Source: Novosphingobium sp. Rr 2-17
GTDB lineage: Bacteria > Pseudomonadota > Alphaproteobacteria > Sphingomonadales > Sphingomonadaceae
Reading direction: 5' to 3'
DNA: 54,494 bases
NCBI RefSeq assembly: GCF_000272475.1
Contig: NZ_AKFJ01000006.1
Location: 1-54,494, forward strand
Shown here: positions 28,532 to 38,187 of the stretch, in pieces
Layout of the letters: each line of letters starts with the position of its first letter
Position numbering within the stretch: position 1 is the stretch's first letter
The notes under the pieces: model-generated
Seen by the model: the letters and a program-made list of their open reading frames with translations, nothing else
Database searches by the model: none
What the model was told of the DNA's origin: nothing
Position numbers and translations under genes: made by a program

Positions 28532-29304
28532 GCGGCTATCCTTTTCTCGGGCAGCCGCGTTATCAATTCTCGCGCCAGGGCCACGTAGGCCCGGCTACCG
28601 GAACACGCGTGGTCATAGATCAACGCCGGCAAGCCGTGGCTGGGCGCTTCGCTCAACCGCACGTTGCGCGGTATGGTGGTTTCGAACACCAGTTGCCCAA
28701 GGCACGAGCGGACGTCTTCGGACACTTGCTCGGTCAGGCGGTTGCGGCGATCGAACATGGTCAAGGCAATGCCAATGATACCCAGGTTCGGATTGAAGCG
28801 CTGCTGCACCCGCTCGACCGTTTGGAGCAATTGGCTCAACCCTTCGAGCGCAAAGAATTCGCACTGAAGCGGCACCAGCAACGTGTCTGCTGCCGTCAAC
28901 GCATTGAGCGTCAGCAGCCCAAGGGACGGCGGGCAATCAACGAGGCACACGTCGTAGGCGAGATCCGCGCGGAGCGCCTTTTGCAGACGATGCGCGCGAT
29001 CTTCAGCCGTGACCAATTCAACCTCGGCCCCGGAAAGATCCACAGTCGCGGCCAGCAAGTCGAGCCCGGGAATCCGCGTCGGCATCACGCAGTCAGCCAC
29101 ATTCGCCCCATCCACCAGCACATCGTAAGACGAGGCCTCACGATCGGCGGAGGACACACCGATACCGGTGGACGCATTACCTTGCGGATCGAGATCGATC
29201 ATCAGCGTCCTCCATCCCGTCGCGGCCAGCGCGGTAGAGATGTTGATGGCTGTGGTGGTTTTCCCAACGCCGCCCTTCTGGTTCGCGATAGCAATGCAAA
29301 TCAC
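28528..29304 (-). CDS. parA: Chromosome-partitioning ATPase ParA
   Basis: Walker-type ATPase that moves ParB-parS complexes to segregate replicated origins. The deviant Walker A motif KGGVGKTTT starts at residue 10; MIDLDPQGNASTG near 35-47 and VDCPPSLGLLTLNAL near 120-134 are the other nucleotide-site motifs. The 258-aa length is standard for chromosomal ParA. It starts with GTG at 29304, overlapping the rsmG stop (GTGA), so rsmG, parA and parB are translationally coupled. Confidence 0.98.
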   Translation of the reverse strand: MICIAIANQKGGVGKTTTAINISTALAATGWRTLMIDLDPQGNASTGIGVSSADREASSYDVLVDGANVADCVMPTRIPGLDLLAATVDLSGAEVELVTAEDRAHRLQKALRADLAYDVCLVDCPPSLGLLTLNALTAADTLLVPLQCEFFALEGLSQLLQTVERVQQRFNPNLGIIGIALTMFDRRNRLTEQVSEDVRSCLGQLVFETTIPRNVRLSEAPSHGLPALIYDHACSGSRAYVALARELITRLPEKRIAA

Positions 29305-29942
29305 GTGGTTTTACCCTTCCTGCCGGCGAGTGTGCCGACAATGATGCCCGCCTGCGGATCCGTCACGGACTGTTCCACGTGGAACACATGCCGCCAATTG
29401 CGAAGGTCAGCCAATTCTTGCTGCGCCGACCGGCCCTTGGGCAACAGCCATGTTGTGGTGGCTGTGGACAAACGTGCTGATAACGTCAAAAGTCGGTCAA
29501 GCGGTGCAAATGCCCGCGCAGATATGACGGCCATCGGACGATCCTCGATCACTTCCAGCCTTTGCCCCACCACCTTCGCATGGGGCAAATCGAGCGCGGC
29601 GCGGACTCGCTCCAACCAATCGATTCGCCGTGCGCGCGATTCGACCATCAGCACTTCGCTGTGTGGCAATAGCGCTGCGATCACCAAGCCGGGAAAGCCG
29701 GACCCCGTTCCAAGGTCCATCCACGGGGCCACCGTTTCACGTGGAACATGGGGCAGCAACTGGGCACTATCGACAATGTGCCGCAACCATACATGCTCCA
29801 GGCTCGCTGCCGAAACGAGGTTCTGCTTGGCGTTCTCCTCGCGGAGCATCGCTATCAAGGTTTCCAAACGCTCCATCGCCAGGGCATCGCCTTCAGGCAA
29901 CGCCTGGAGCCAAGTGCGGGCTTCGGCCTCTGATTCCATCAT
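29301..29942 (-). CDS. rsmG: 16S rRNA (guanine-N7)-methyltransferase RsmG
   Basis: SAM-dependent methyltransferase for a conserved guanine of the 530 loop of 16S rRNA (formerly GidB). The SAM-binding motif [14 protein letters not shown] lies at about 72-85, followed by [29 protein letters not shown] near 49-63 is the family's substrate-side signature. The 213-aa length fits. The ATG overlaps the mnmG stop by 4 nt. Two parS sites, at 29371-29386 and 29733-29748, are inside the gene. Confidence 0.96.
   Translation of the reverse strand: MMESEAEARTWLQALPEGDALAMERLETLIAMLREENAKQNLVSAASLEHVWLRHIVDSAQLLPHVPRETVAPWMDLGTGSGFPGLVIAALLPHSEVLMVESRARRIDWLERVRAALDLPHAKVVGQRLEVIEDRPMAVISARAFAPLDRLLTLSARLSTATTTWLLPKGRSAQQELADLRNWRHVFHVEQSVTDPQAGIIVGTLAGRKGKTT
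29371..29386. promoter_or_regulatory. parS site
   Basis: TGTTCCACGTGGAACA, a perfect 16-bp palindrome matching the chromosomal ParB-binding consensus. It lies in the 3' part of rsmG, just before parA. Confidence 0.92.
29733..29748. promoter_or_regulatory. parS site (near-consensus)
   Basis: CGTTTCACGTGGAACA: the core GTTTCACGTGGAAC combines the left half of the TTTCACGTGAAA form with the right half of the TTCCACGTGGAA form. It lies in the middle of rsmG. Confidence 0.8.
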
Positions 29943-31783
29943 GCCAGCTGCCGCCGGGCGCGCACCAGAAGCGCAGCGAGGGCGGCCGGCGTGATGCCAG
30001 GGATACGTCCTGCCGCCGACAGGTTCTCCGGCTTGGCGCGGGTCAATCGTTCCACCATCTCGCGCGACAAACCAGGCACTTCTTCATAAGCAAATCCATC
30101 ACCCAAGTGCAGCGCCTCGCTCGCGCGCAGTTCGCGCAGTTCGCGATCTTGCCGCTGCAGATAGGGCGCATAGGTCGCGTCTTCTTCGACTTCTTCGGCC
30201 AGCGCTACATCGGTGAGCAACGCAGGATCGATCCAAGGTCTCAGTGCATCAAGGGTAACGTCGAACCGGAGCCACTCTTGCAACGGCAGCCGTCCCGCAT
30301 CCGAGCGGAGCGGTAGGCCTTCCGCCGCAAGCTGCTGTGCAGGCACCACTCGCTCCAGGCCCTGGGTCAGATCAGCGCGCCGCAATTCCCGATCCGCAAA
30401 CCATTCCGCCCGCGCCGAGCCAACCGCGCCCACCGCGATCGCCGCCGGAGTCAGGCGGGTCGTGGCATTGTTGGCGCGCAGCCTCAGGCGATATTCGGCA
30501 CGTGCGGTAAGCATCCGGTAAGGCTCGCTCACCCCGTGCAATGTGAGGTCGTCGATCATCACCGCCATGTAGCTGTTGGCACGATCGAGCGCCGGTCCTT
30601 CCCGACCTAGCACAGCAGCCGCGGCATGGCAGCCTGCAACGAGGCCTTGCGCCGCCGCTTCCTCGTAACCCGTGGTGCCATTGATCTGCCCCGCGCAATA
30701 GAGGCCGGGGATCGCGCGCAGTTCCAACGTTGGGCGCAGTGCGCGCGGATCTATATGATCGTACTCGACCGCATAGCCCGCCACCGCCATCTCGACTTGC
30801 TCCAGCCCTTCTATGGTGCGGAGCATATCGAATTGCACATCGGCGGGGAGCGAGGTGCTGACCCCGTTCGGATAGACCAGCGGCGTATTAAGGCCCTCCG
30901 GCTCCAGAAAGATCTGATGTCCATCGCGATCGGCGAAGCGATGAATCTTGTCCTCGATCGAAGGACAATAGCGCGGCCCTTGTGCTCCGATCGCTCCGCT
31001 GAACAGAGGCGAGCGGTGGAGGTTCGCACGGATCAAATCGTGGGTACGTAGGTTGGTGCGCGTGACTGCACAGAATACCTGGGGAACTTGCCGACCGGTG
31101 TTGATGGCAGACATCGTCCACGTATCGGCATCCGATGGCTGCTCGCCCAGCCTGGCCCAATCAATCGTGCGCCCATCCAGGCGAGGCGGGGTTCCAGTCT
31201 TGAGGCGGGCCATCGGCAGATCCACGGCGCGCAACTGCTGAGCCAACCGCTGGGCCGAAGCCTCGCCAATCCGCCCACCCGTCAGCCGCTCCTCGCCCCG
31301 AAACAACGTCCCACCCAGAAACGTCCCGGTACACAGAACGACTGCGCGGGCATTGAGCCGGGTGCCGTCTGCCAGGTCTATGCCGGTAGCCCTACCGCCT
31401 TCCAGAACGAGGCTGGCTGCTTCGCCAGCCACCAGGGTCAGCGAAGAATACTCCTTCAACAAGCGATGGATGGCGGCCTTGAACAACTTGCGGTCGGCCT
31501 GCACTCGAGGCCCCTGCACTGCACTGCCCTTAGAGCGATTCAGCATGCGATAGTGGATGGCAGAAGCATCCGCCGCACGCGCGATCAGACCGTCGAACGC
31601 ATCCACCTCTCGCACGAGGTGCCCCTTGCCCAACCCGCCGATCGCCGGATTGCAGCTCATCGCGCCGACCGCCTCGAGATCGAAACTGACCAAGGCCACG
31701 TCTGCGCCCATCCGGGCGGCGACCGCAGCAGCCTCGCACCCGGCATGACCGCCGCCGATCACGATGACATCGAATGATTGCAT
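29939..31783 (-). CDS. mnmG: tRNA uridine-5-carboxymethylaminomethyl modification enzyme MnmG
   Basis: FAD-dependent partner of MnmE that installs cmnm5 at the tRNA wobble uridine. The dinucleotide-binding motif [10 protein letters not shown] starts at residue 10, [25 protein letters not shown] sequence lies near 42-62 and [11 protein letters not shown] near 371. The 614-aa length is normal. I use the ATG at 31783 ([12 protein letters not shown]); the open frame extends 12 codons upstream without conservation. The gene heads the mnmG-rsmG-parA-parB run of overlapping genes. Confidence 0.97.
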   Translation of the reverse strand: MQSFDVIVIGGGHAGCEAAAVAARMGADVALVSFDLEAVGAMSCNPAIGGLGKGHLVREVDAFDGLIARAADASAIHYRMLNRSKGSAVQGPRVQADRKLFKAAIHRLLKEYSSLTLVAGEAASLVLEGGRATGIDLADGTRLNARAVVLCTGTFLGGTLFRGEERLTGGRIGEASAQRLAQQLRAVDLPMARLKTGTPPRLDGRTIDWARLGEQPSDADTWTMSAINTGRQVPQVFCAVTRTNLRTHDLIRANLHRSPLFSGAIGAQGPRYCPSIEDKIHRFADRDGHQIFLEPEGLNTPLVYPNGVSTSLPADVQFDMLRTIEGLEQVEMAVAGYAVEYDHIDPRALRPTLELRAIPGLYCAGQINGTTGYEEAAAQGLVAGCHAAAAVLGREGPALDRANSYMAVMIDDLTLHGVSEPYRMLTARAEYRLRLRANNATTRLTPAAIAVGAVGSARAEWFADRELRRADLTQGLERVVPAQQLAAEGLPLRSDAGRLPLQEWLRFDVTLDALRPWIDPALLTDVALAEEVEEDATYAPYLQRQDRELRELRASEALHLGDGFAYEEVPGLSREMVERLTRAKPENLSAAGRIPGITPAALAALLVRARRQLA

Positions 31784-31830
31784 GTCCGGTGCTCTATCGT
31801 ACCGCGAACTGCGCGTCAAAATGCATGCGC

Positions 31831-31846
31831 TGTTTCACGTGAAACA
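31831..31846. promoter_or_regulatory. parS site
   Basis: TGTTTCACGTGAAACA, a perfect 16-bp palindrome and the classical parS form. It occupies the 70-bp gap between mnmE and mnmG. Confidence 0.95.
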
Positions 31847-31853
31847 CATGGCC

Positions 31854-33134
31854 TCACTTGCCGATGCAGAAGCGGCTGAACAGCGTGTCGAGCATATCCT
31901 CGGTTGCAGCCCGGCCGACCAAAGCGTCGAGCGCCACCCGGGCATGCCGGAGGCCTTCCGCTACGAGGAGCGGATCGCTCTGCTGGGAGGCATCGGCCAA
32001 GGCAGCAGCGCAGTTCCTCAACAAGTCGTGTTGGCGGCGGTTGAGCGCGCCGTCTCCTGCGCGGGGTAGCGCCTGCCGCGCAGTCGTCACCAGATCCTCG
32101 CGCAACTCCTGGAGCCCTCGTCCCGTCTTGGCGGAGACGTGGTGGCGGGGGGCGAGCTTGGCGGAAACATAGTAGTGCCGATCGGACTGGGCGGCTATTT
32201 CCCACGCCGCCGTTGGCCCTTCTCCCTCCGCGCCCAGCCACAGTACCAGGTCGGCACGATCAAGCTGTGCATGAGCCCGGTCGATACCGATGGCCTCGAT
32301 CGCATCTCCCACTTCGTCCCTCAACCCTGCGGTATCGACGAAGAGAAACGGCACCCCGTCAATCGCCACTGCACGGGTGATAATGTCACGCGTCGTACCA
32401 GCCGTAGGCGCGGTAATGGCGGCCTCGTCTTCGACCAGCGCGTTGAACAAGGTGCTCTTGCCGACGTTCGGCGGCCCCGCCAATACGACGCGAAAGCCTT
32501 CGCGCAATGGCTCCGCACGCGGGCGGACCAGCCAGGCTTCCAGCTCGCTTATCACATCGTGAAGTGCCAGCCGCGTGTCAGGCGATAGATCGGCCGCGTC
32601 ATCTTCATCGGAGAAATCGAGCGCGGCCTCCACGGCGGCGGAAGCAGTCAACACCCGACCGCGCCAATCGGACACTTGGCGAGACAAAGCCCCGCCCGCC
32701 ATCGCGATCGCGCCCAACCGTTGCAACTCGGTTTCAGCGCTGAGCAGATCGGCCAGCCCTTCCGCCTCCGCCAAGTCGATCCGACCATTCGTAAATGCGC
32801 GGCGGGTGAACTCTCCCGGTTCGGCGGGACGCAGGCCCGGGATTGCCGCAAGCGCCTTCTCCGTCGCGGCGACAACCGCCCGCCCCCCATGGAGGTGAAG
32901 CTCGGCTAAATCCTCGCCGGTCGCGGTATGGGGTCCGGGGAACCACAAGACCAGCGCATTATCGAGAACTGTTCCACGTGGAACACACAAGGTGCGATAG
33001 CTCGCCCGTCGCGCCGGCGGCAGTGGTCCTGCAAGAGCCACAAGTGCCTTGCCCGCGTCAGGCCCACTCAGCCGCACCACGGCAATTGCTGCGGGCGGCG
33101 ATCCGCTGGACAGCGCGAAGATCGTATCGGTCAT
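31854..33134 (-). CDS. mnmE: tRNA modification GTPase MnmE
   Basis: Dimeric GTPase that works with MnmG on wobble uridines. The N-terminal THF-binding domain (1-118), the helical domain and the embedded G domain are all present: G1 GPPNVGKS at 220-227, TAGTTRD (K-loop/G2) near 246 and DTAGLRD (G3) near 267. The C-terminus ends in CIGK (423-426), with the cysteine needed for modification. The 426-aa length is standard. A parS site lies in the gene at 32970-32985. Confidence 0.97.
   Translation of the reverse strand: MTDTIFALSSGSPPAAIAVVRLSGPDAGKALVALAGPLPPARRASYRTLCVPRGTVLDNALVLWFPGPHTATGEDLAELHLHGGRAVVAATEKALAAIPGLRPAEPGEFTRRAFTNGRIDLAEAEGLADLLSAETELQRLGAIAMAGGALSRQVSDWRGRVLTASAAVEAALDFSDEDDAADLSPDTRLALHDVISELEAWLVRPRAEPLREGFRVVLAGPPNVGKSTLFNALVEDEAAITAPTAGTTRDIITRAVAIDGVPFLFVDTAGLRDEVGDAIEAIGIDRAHAQLDRADLVLWLGAEGEGPTAAWEIAAQSDRHYYVSAKLAPRHHVSAKTGRGLQELREDLVTTARQALPRAGDGALNRRQHDLLRNCAAALADASQQSDPLLVAEGLRHARVALDALVGRAATEDMLDTLFSRFCIGK
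32970..32985. promoter_or_regulatory. parS site
   Basis: TGTTCCACGTGGAACA, a perfect 16-bp palindrome inside the N-terminal part of mnmE, where it encodes part of the LCVPRGTV segment. Confidence 0.92.
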
Positions 33135-33166
33135 GCCCGCCCCCTAACAGGGAGTGGTAAGAGAAG

Positions 33167-33439
33167 CTATTCGTCGCCCTTCTTGGGCTTGCCCGATCCG
33201 CCTCCGCTCATCCCCATGGCAACGCCACTTTCGATGAACTGCTGGAACAGCTTGAGCCCGAGCTGGCCCATCGGAGCGACTTGCTTGGTCAGCTCTTGCA
33301 ACTGGTCGAAATTGCCGGTGCCTTGCATCGCCTTGGTCAGCGCATCGACATAGACTTCGTTCGCGCGAGTCACATCGGGCAAACCTAGAAAGCGGCGCGC
33401 CTCTTCAGGAGAGCACTCAACCTCGACATTGACCTTCAT
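33167..33439 (-). CDS. Small DUF6489-like protein
   Basis: A 90-aa protein starting MKVNVEVECSPEEARRFLGLPDV, followed by a helical region and a Gly/Lys-rich acidic tail. The CTPEEAR-type opening and FLGLPD match what I recall as DUF6489, a small alphaproteobacterial family of unknown function. It ends 33 bp upstream of mnmE on the same strand and diverges from the dienelactone hydrolase gene. Confidence 0.7.
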   Translation of the reverse strand: MKVNVEVECSPEEARRFLGLPDVTRANEVYVDALTKAMQGTGNFDQLQELTKQVAPMGQLGLKLFQQFIESGVAMGMSGGGSGKPKKGDE

Positions 33440-33557
33440 CGGTTCGGCCCTTCCTGCATCACGCTACCGCGCATTTTTCTCAGCATAGCTGACACATGCG
33501 CTTGGCAAAGTCCATCGCCGGTGCCTTACTCCCGGCAGCCCTAGAAGGATCAACGCA

Positions 33558-34256
33558 ATGCCCACCAACACCGAAATCCCGACCCTCGACGGACTCGACG
33601 CGATCCCCGCCTATGTAGCGCGACCCGCAGGGACCCCACGCGGCGCGATCATCGTCCAGCAGGAGATCTTCGGCGTCGATGCCGGCATTCGTGGCAAGGC
33701 TGATGCCTGGGCCGCCGAAGGCTATCTCGCCGTGGCACCTGACACGTTCTGGCGCCAACGGCCCGGCGTCGAACTGAGCCCTTATGACGAGGGCGAATTC
33801 AAGGAAGCCATCGGCTTCATGATGAAGCACGACTTCGACCTGGGCATGCGCGACCTGGAAGCGGTGATCCACTGGATCCGCCGTGAACAAGGCGTCGCCA
33901 AGGTCGGCTTGGTCGGCTTCTGTATGGGCGGGCGGATTGCCTACATGACTGCGACACGCACTGACATCGATGCGTCGGTCGGCTACTACGGAGTGATGAT
34001 CGACCAGATGCTGGACGAGAAGAACGCCATCGCCCGCCCGCTGATGCTGCACATTCCCACCGCCGATCACTTCGTGGGGCCAGAAGCGCAACAAGCGATC
34101 CACGAGGGATTGGACGATCATCCGCGCGTGACTTTGTACGATTACGAGGGCCTCGATCATGGCTTCGCCGCCGAGATCGGTGCGCGGCGCGACGATGCCG
34201 GCGCAGAACTGGCCGACCAGCGCACCCGCGCTTTCTTTGCCGAGCACGTAGGCTGA
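33558..34256 (+). CDS. Dienelactone hydrolase family protein
   Basis: Alpha/beta hydrolase of 232 aa with the Cys-Asp-His triad of dienelactone hydrolases: Cys122 in GFCMGGRI, Asp near 179 (TADHF) and His near 206 (LDHGFAAE). QQEIFGVDAGIRGKADAWA near 34-52 includes the conserved Glu that activates the Cys. A ribosome site AGAAGGA precedes the ATG. The natural substrate is unknown; no aromatic degradation genes are near. The next gene starts 2 bp after its stop. Confidence 0.92.
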   Translation: MPTNTEIPTLDGLDAIPAYVARPAGTPRGAIIVQQEIFGVDAGIRGKADAWAAEGYLAVAPDTFWRQRPGVELSPYDEGEFKEAIGFMMKHDFDLGMRDLEAVIHWIRREQGVAKVGLVGFCMGGRIAYMTATRTDIDASVGYYGVMIDQMLDEKNAIARPLMLHIPTADHFVGPEAQQAIHEGLDDHPRVTLYDYEGLDHGFAAEIGARRDDAGAELADQRTRAFFAEHVG

Positions 34257-34258
34257 CC

Positions 34259-35227
34259 ATGGCCAACGGCTACCGGATGATCGTGCGCGCCCATGGCGGA
34301 CCCGAGGTGATCGAGCGTGAGGACTTTGCCGTACCTGCGCCCGGCCCGGGAGAAGTGCTGATCGAGACCGAGGCCGTGGGCCTCAATTTCATCGACACGT
34401 ACTATCGCAAAGGCCTCTATCCCGATGCGCTGCCGATCGTGCTGGGATCGGAAAGCGTCGGGCGCATCGTCGCGCTTGGAGATGGTGTCGAGACGCTCGC
34501 CATCGGCGACCGGATCGGCACGACGCAGAACGGCGGCGCCTATGCCAGCCATCGTTTGGTTCCGGCAACCAAAGCGATCCGCATCCCTGAGGGCATTGCT
34601 GCGGAAACGGCGGCAGCTACCATGCTCAAGGGTTTGACCGCCTGCTACTTGGCAGAGGACACCTACCCCGCGTCAGGCGGTGATATCACACTGGTCCATT
34701 CGGCCGCGGGCGGGGTCGGCTCGCTACTGGTGCCTTGGCTGCTCGATAAAGGCGTGACGGTGATTGCCCATACCGGCTCCGCCAGCAAGGCGGCGCAAGT
34801 CCCCTCACCTCACTCGTTGTTCTGTGATTTCAGTGATTTGGCCGAACGCGTGCGCTCCATCACGGGCGGAGATATGTGCGATGTAGTGTACGATGGCGTG
34901 GGCGCTGCAAGCTGGAACGCATCGCTGGCCTGCCTGCGTCCGCGTGGCCTGATGGTGAGCTACGGCAATGCCTCGGGCCCCGTGCCGCCGGTGTCGATGC
35001 TCGATCTCATGCGCGCAGGCTCGGTCTACGCCACGAGGCCGACGCTGGCGGATTACATCGCAACGCCAGAAGCACTGGAGCAGAGCGCTGCCAAGCTGTT
35101 CGACCGCATTGCATCGGGCGTGCTGGACGTGCGTGTGGGGCAGACGTTCAAGCTCGAACACGCCGCGCAAGCACACCGGGCACTGGAAGAACGGGCTACG
35201 ATCGGATCAACCGTACTGCTCCCCTGA
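34259..35227 (+). CDS. Quinone oxidoreductase (QorA-like, MDR family)
   Basis: A 322-aa zinc-independent medium-chain reductase that transfers electrons from NADPH to quinones. It shows VGLNFIDTYYRKGLYP near 42-57, PIVLGSESVGRIV near 60-72 and the NADPH loop SAAGGVGSLLVPWL near 144-157. It is distinct from the PIG3-like gene at 7238-8251. It is probably cotranscribed with the dienelactone hydrolase gene 2 bp upstream. A shared terminator hairpin separates it from the convergent terC gene. Confidence 0.94.
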   Translation: MANGYRMIVRAHGGPEVIEREDFAVPAPGPGEVLIETEAVGLNFIDTYYRKGLYPDALPIVLGSESVGRIVALGDGVETLAIGDRIGTTQNGGAYASHRLVPATKAIRIPEGIAAETAAATMLKGLTACYLAEDTYPASGGDITLVHSAAGGVGSLLVPWLLDKGVTVIAHTGSASKAAQVPSPHSLFCDFSDLAERVRSITGGDMCDVVYDGVGAASWNASLACLRPRGLMVSYGNASGPVPPVSMLDLMRAGSVYATRPTLADYIATPEALEQSAAKLFDRIASGVLDVRVGQTFKLEHAAQAHRALEERATIGSTVLLP

Positions 35228-35235
35228 GACCAAAA

Positions 35236-35269
35236 GAGAGGGTCCGGAACTTGCGTCCCGGACCCTCTC
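35236..35269. terminator. Bidirectional hairpin terminator between qor and terC
   Basis: GAGAGGGTCCGG (35236-35247) and CCGGACCCTCTC (35258-35269) form a perfect 12-bp stem with a 10-nt loop. On the minus strand it is followed by TTTT, so it is a better terminator for terC than for the plus-strand quinone oxidoreductase gene. Confidence 0.75.
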
Positions 35270-35291
35270 CTTGCTTGCGGTAGGCGTCGCC

Positions 35292-36008
35292 TCAGAACAG
35301 CGAGATGATGCCCAACTGCGGATCGATAAAGCCTTCGTAGATCATCTTGCCGGCGACGTAGAGGATCACCACCAGGCCAACCCAGGCGATCCACTTGAAC
35401 CGCTCAATGTAGCGAGCGATGAAGTTGGCTGCGAGGCCCATCATCGCCACGGCCACGATCAGGCCGACGATCAGGATGCCGGGATGCTCGCGCGCGGCTC
35501 CAGCGACGCCCAGGACGTTGTCGATCGACATCGAGACGTCTGCCACCGCAACCGAAATCGCAGCGGAGGCAAAGCTCTTGGGCGCGCGGACACCCGAATG
35601 CTCGTCGCCCACGATCTCGGGCGATCCGGGAGAACCGCCTGCAGGGTGCAGTTCGCGGTACATTTTCCAGGCCACCCACAGCAGCAGCAAGCCGCCGGCA
35701 AAGATCAGGCCAACAACGCCGAGCAGCCAGGTAACGACAAGCGCGAAGCCGATGCGCAGCACCAGCGCGGCGATGACGCCGATGGCGATCACCTTCTTGC
35801 GCTGCTCGGCAGGCAGCCCCGCCGCCAGCGCACCGACGACGATCGCGTTGTCGCCCGCCAACACCACATCGATCATCAGCACTTGCAGGAACGCCGAAAG
35901 CGCCGCTGGCGTGCCGATGTTCGAAAAGTCGGTGACGATGTGCCCCCAGATCTCCGCCGGGCTCTGGATACCCTGAGCGCCGGCGGCGAGGATCGAGATC
36001 ACGTCCAT
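35292..36008 (-). CDS. TerC family integral membrane protein
   Basis: Inner-membrane protein of 238 aa with about seven helices. The two family acid motifs are present: VLAGDNAIVVGALAA near 50-64 and SMSIDNVLGVAGAA near 158-171. TerC/Alx-type proteins are linked to metal (manganese) efflux and tellurite resistance; the cation here is inferred only. It starts 21 bp after rho on the same strand, so read-through from rho is likely. Confidence 0.92.
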   Translation of the reverse strand: MDVISILAAGAQGIQSPAEIWGHIVTDFSNIGTPAALSAFLQVLMIDVVLAGDNAIVVGALAAGLPAEQRKKVIAIGVIAALVLRIGFALVVTWLLGVVGLIFAGGLLLLWVAWKMYRELHPAGGSPGSPEIVGDEHSGVRAPKSFASAAISVAVADVSMSIDNVLGVAGAAREHPGILIVGLIVAVAMMGLAANFIARYIERFKWIAWVGLVVILYVAGKMIYEGFIDPQLGIISLF

Positions 36009-36029
36009 AGGTAGCCCCCTACCCTCCGG

Positions 36030-37286
36030 TTACTGGTTCATCGTCGCGAAGAAGTCCTCGTTGGTCTTCGAGTTCTTCATCTTGTCCAGCAGGAACTCCA
36101 TCGCATCGATGGTGCCCATCTGCATGAGGATGCGGCGCAGGACCCACATCTTCGAAAGCTGATCCGCCGGAACCAGCAGCTCTTCCTTACGGGTGCCGGA
36201 CTTGCCGACATCGAGCGCCGGGAAGATGCGCTTGTCCGCCACCTTGCGGTCAAGGACGATTTCGGAGTTACCCGTGCCCTTGAACTCTTCGAAGATGACT
36301 TCGTCCATGCGGCTGCCGGTATCGATCAGCGCGGTGGCGATGATCGAAAGCGAGCCGCCCTCCTCAATGTTACGTGCCGCGCCGAAGAAGCGCTTGGGGC
36401 GCTGCAGGGCGTTGGCATCGACACCGCCGGTCAACACCTTGCCCGAGCTTGGCACCACGGTGTTGTAGGCACGGCCCAGACGAGTGATCGAATCCAGCAG
36501 GATGACCACATCGCGCTTGTGCTCGACGAGGCGCTTGGCCTTTTCGATCACCATTTCGGCGACCTGGACGTGGCGCTGAGCGGGTTCGTCGAAGGTCGAG
36601 GAAATGACCTCGCCCTTCACCGAGCGCTGCATGTCGGTAACTTCCTCAGGCCGCTCATCGACGAGCAGGACGAGGAGGAACACCTCGGGATGGTTGTCGG
36701 TGATGGCCTTGGCCATGTTCTGCAGCAGCACGGTCTTACCGGTGCGCGGCGGTGCCACGATCAAGGCGCGCTGGCCTTTGCCCTGGGGCGAAATGAGATC
36801 GATCACGCGTGCCGACTTGTCCTTGACCGTAGGGTCGAGGCTGTCGAGATTCAGGCGCTCGTTGGGATAGAGCGGCGTCAGGTTGTCGAAGTTGACGCGG
36901 TGACGCACGACGTCGGGATCGTCGAAGTTGATGCTGATGAGCTTGGTGATGGCAAAATAGCGCTCACCATCGCGGGGGGCGCGGATTTCGCCTTCCACCG
37001 TGTCGCCGGTGCGCAGGCCCCATTTGCGGACCTGATTAGGCGAGACGTAGATGTCGTCCGGACCGGCCAGATAGCTCGCCTCGGGGCTGCGCAGGAAGCC
37101 GAAGCCATCGGTCAGCACCTCGATGGTGCCTTGTCCGACGATCTCCTCGCCATCCTCGGCCACTTCCTTGAGGATGCCGAACATGAGGTCCTGGCGGCGC
37201 ATCGTCGAGGCGCCTTCGACGCCGAGTTCTTCGGCCATTTCGACCAGCTCGGCCGACGATTTCTTTTTGAGTTCTTTAAGATGCAT
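36030..37286 (-). CDS. rho: Transcription termination factor Rho
   Basis: Hexameric RNA-dependent ATPase that ends transcription. The N-terminal helical domain (1-48), the cold-shock RNA-binding fold with DGFGFLR (60-66) and [12 protein letters not shown], and the ATPase core with APPRTGKT (178-185), Walker [17 protein letters not shown] and the Q/R loops are all intact. The 418-aa length is standard. It is one of the genes that flank the origin in alphaproteobacteria. Confidence 0.98.
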   Translation of the reverse strand: MHLKELKKKSSAELVEMAEELGVEGASTMRRQDLMFGILKEVAEDGEEIVGQGTIEVLTDGFGFLRSPEASYLAGPDDIYVSPNQVRKWGLRTGDTVEGEIRAPRDGERYFAITKLISINFDDPDVVRHRVNFDNLTPLYPNERLNLDSLDPTVKDKSARVIDLISPQGKGQRALIVAPPRTGKTVLLQNMAKAITDNHPEVFLLVLLVDERPEEVTDMQRSVKGEVISSTFDEPAQRHVQVAEMVIEKAKRLVEHKRDVVILLDSITRLGRAYNTVVPSSGKVLTGGVDANALQRPKRFFGAARNIEEGGSLSIIATALIDTGSRMDEVIFEEFKGTGNSEIVLDRKVADKRIFPALDVGKSGTRKEELLVPADQLSKMWVLRRILMQMGTIDAMEFLLDKMKNSKTNEDFFATMNQ

Positions 37287-37531
37287 TTTCGTAAAATTCC
37301 GAATGGAAGACTGAATGGGTGAGTGATGTCGGCCGGCGGGATCAAGGGGCTTGGGGAAAGCTGATCCTGGAGGAGCCTGGGCTCGCGCCCGATGCCGGAA
37401 CGCATCTCAGATAAGCGACCACCGCCGCGCGGTCAACGGATCAATCCGCCGGTTGGGGCTGGGCTAATTAGAATCTACGCTTTTGGAGAAGCAGCATCCG
37501 ATCTCAGGTAGAGCTACAAGATTGGCTGGTG
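37287..37531. other. rho upstream region (245 bp)
   Basis: No gene recognised. This is presumably the rho promoter and leader (minus strand); it is C/G-rich near rho and more AT-rich towards 37500. I find no clear -35/-10 pair, riboswitch or tRNA. Confidence 0.4.
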
Positions 37532-37729
37532 TCAGTAACCGTAGCGAGACGAGTCTTTGAGAATGCCGTCTGCCGACCAAGCGGCATCTTCGACCCCAAC
37601 CTCATTGAGAATTCTTATCATCGTGGCACGATCATTGGCTTTTATGGCGATGTCGAACGCCTCCTCTCGTGCCGCCGAATAGAGGCGCTCGTTGATTGTC
37701 ATGCCAGAAAAAGGATTTGTTTCAGTCAT
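37532..37729 (-). CDS. Small hypothetical protein downstream of hemJ
   Basis: A 65-aa protein starting MTETNPFSGMTINERLYSAA, then a helical core (EEAFDIAIKANDRATMIRILNEVGV) and a C-terminal SRYGY. The composition and the start 17 bp after the hemJ stop make it a plausible gene. The longer frame that contains it is an out-of-frame reading of hemJ and should be ignored. I do not recognise the family. Confidence 0.65.
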   Translation of the reverse strand: MTETNPFSGMTINERLYSAAREEAFDIAIKANDRATMIRILNEVGVEDAAWSADGILKDSSRYGY

Positions 37730-37746
37730 ACATGCTGCGTGCCCTG

Positions 37747-38187
37747 TCAGAAGGGCTCCACGACGACGAGGATGACGATGATGACGGCGGCCACCCCAGG
37801 CACTTCGTTCAGCAAGCGCAGGGTCTTGCCGCTCAGCGGGCGTTGGCCTTTCGCCAGCTTCTTGGCGTAGGACACCAGCCAGCCGTGGTAGCCGGACAGT
37901 AGCAGCACGAACAGCAGCTTGGCGTGCAGCCAGCCCTGGTCCCAGGCGCCGATCGCACTGGCGGTGAAAATGCCCAGAACCCAGGTCAGGATCAACGACG
38001 GCGTCAGGATGATCCCGCGCAACTTGGCCTCGCGCTCGATCCATTGCCGGGCCTCATTGGAGCCGGGTTCGGATTCCTGATGATACACGAAGAATCGCGG
38101 CATCATGAACAGCCCCGCCATCCAGAAGATGACGAAGATGACATGGCCGGCCTTGAGCCAGGGATAGAGATTACCGAGGACGTTCAT
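37747..38187 (-). CDS. hemJ: Protoporphyrinogen IX oxidase HemJ-like (CopD family)
   Basis: A 146-aa membrane protein with four helices. LYPWLKAGHVIFVIFWMAGLFMMPRFFVYH (about 7-36) carries the conserved His and the Met/Arg motif of HemJ, and a second conserved His lies in WLHAKLLFVLLLSGYHGWL (about 86-104). HemJ performs the penultimate step of heme synthesis in many alphaproteobacteria without oxygen-dependent HemY. The nearby hemE supports this role. Confidence 0.88.
   Translation of the reverse strand: MNVLGNLYPWLKAGHVIFVIFWMAGLFMMPRFFVYHQESEPGSNEARQWIEREAKLRGIILTPSLILTWVLGIFTASAIGAWDQGWLHAKLLFVLLLSGYHGWLVSYAKKLAKGQRPLSGKTLRLLNEVPGVAAVIIVILVVVEPF

Noticed and set aside
29302..29307. CACGTG core at the rsmG-parA junction as a possible parS
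   Set aside because: Flanking bases AAAT and GTTT do not form the required palindrome; probably coincidence with the GTGA overlap.
37730..38044. N-terminal extension of the small protein after hemJ (to 170 aa)
   Set aside because: This part is hemJ read out of frame; the Arg/His-rich text is a shadow. The real start is at 37729.
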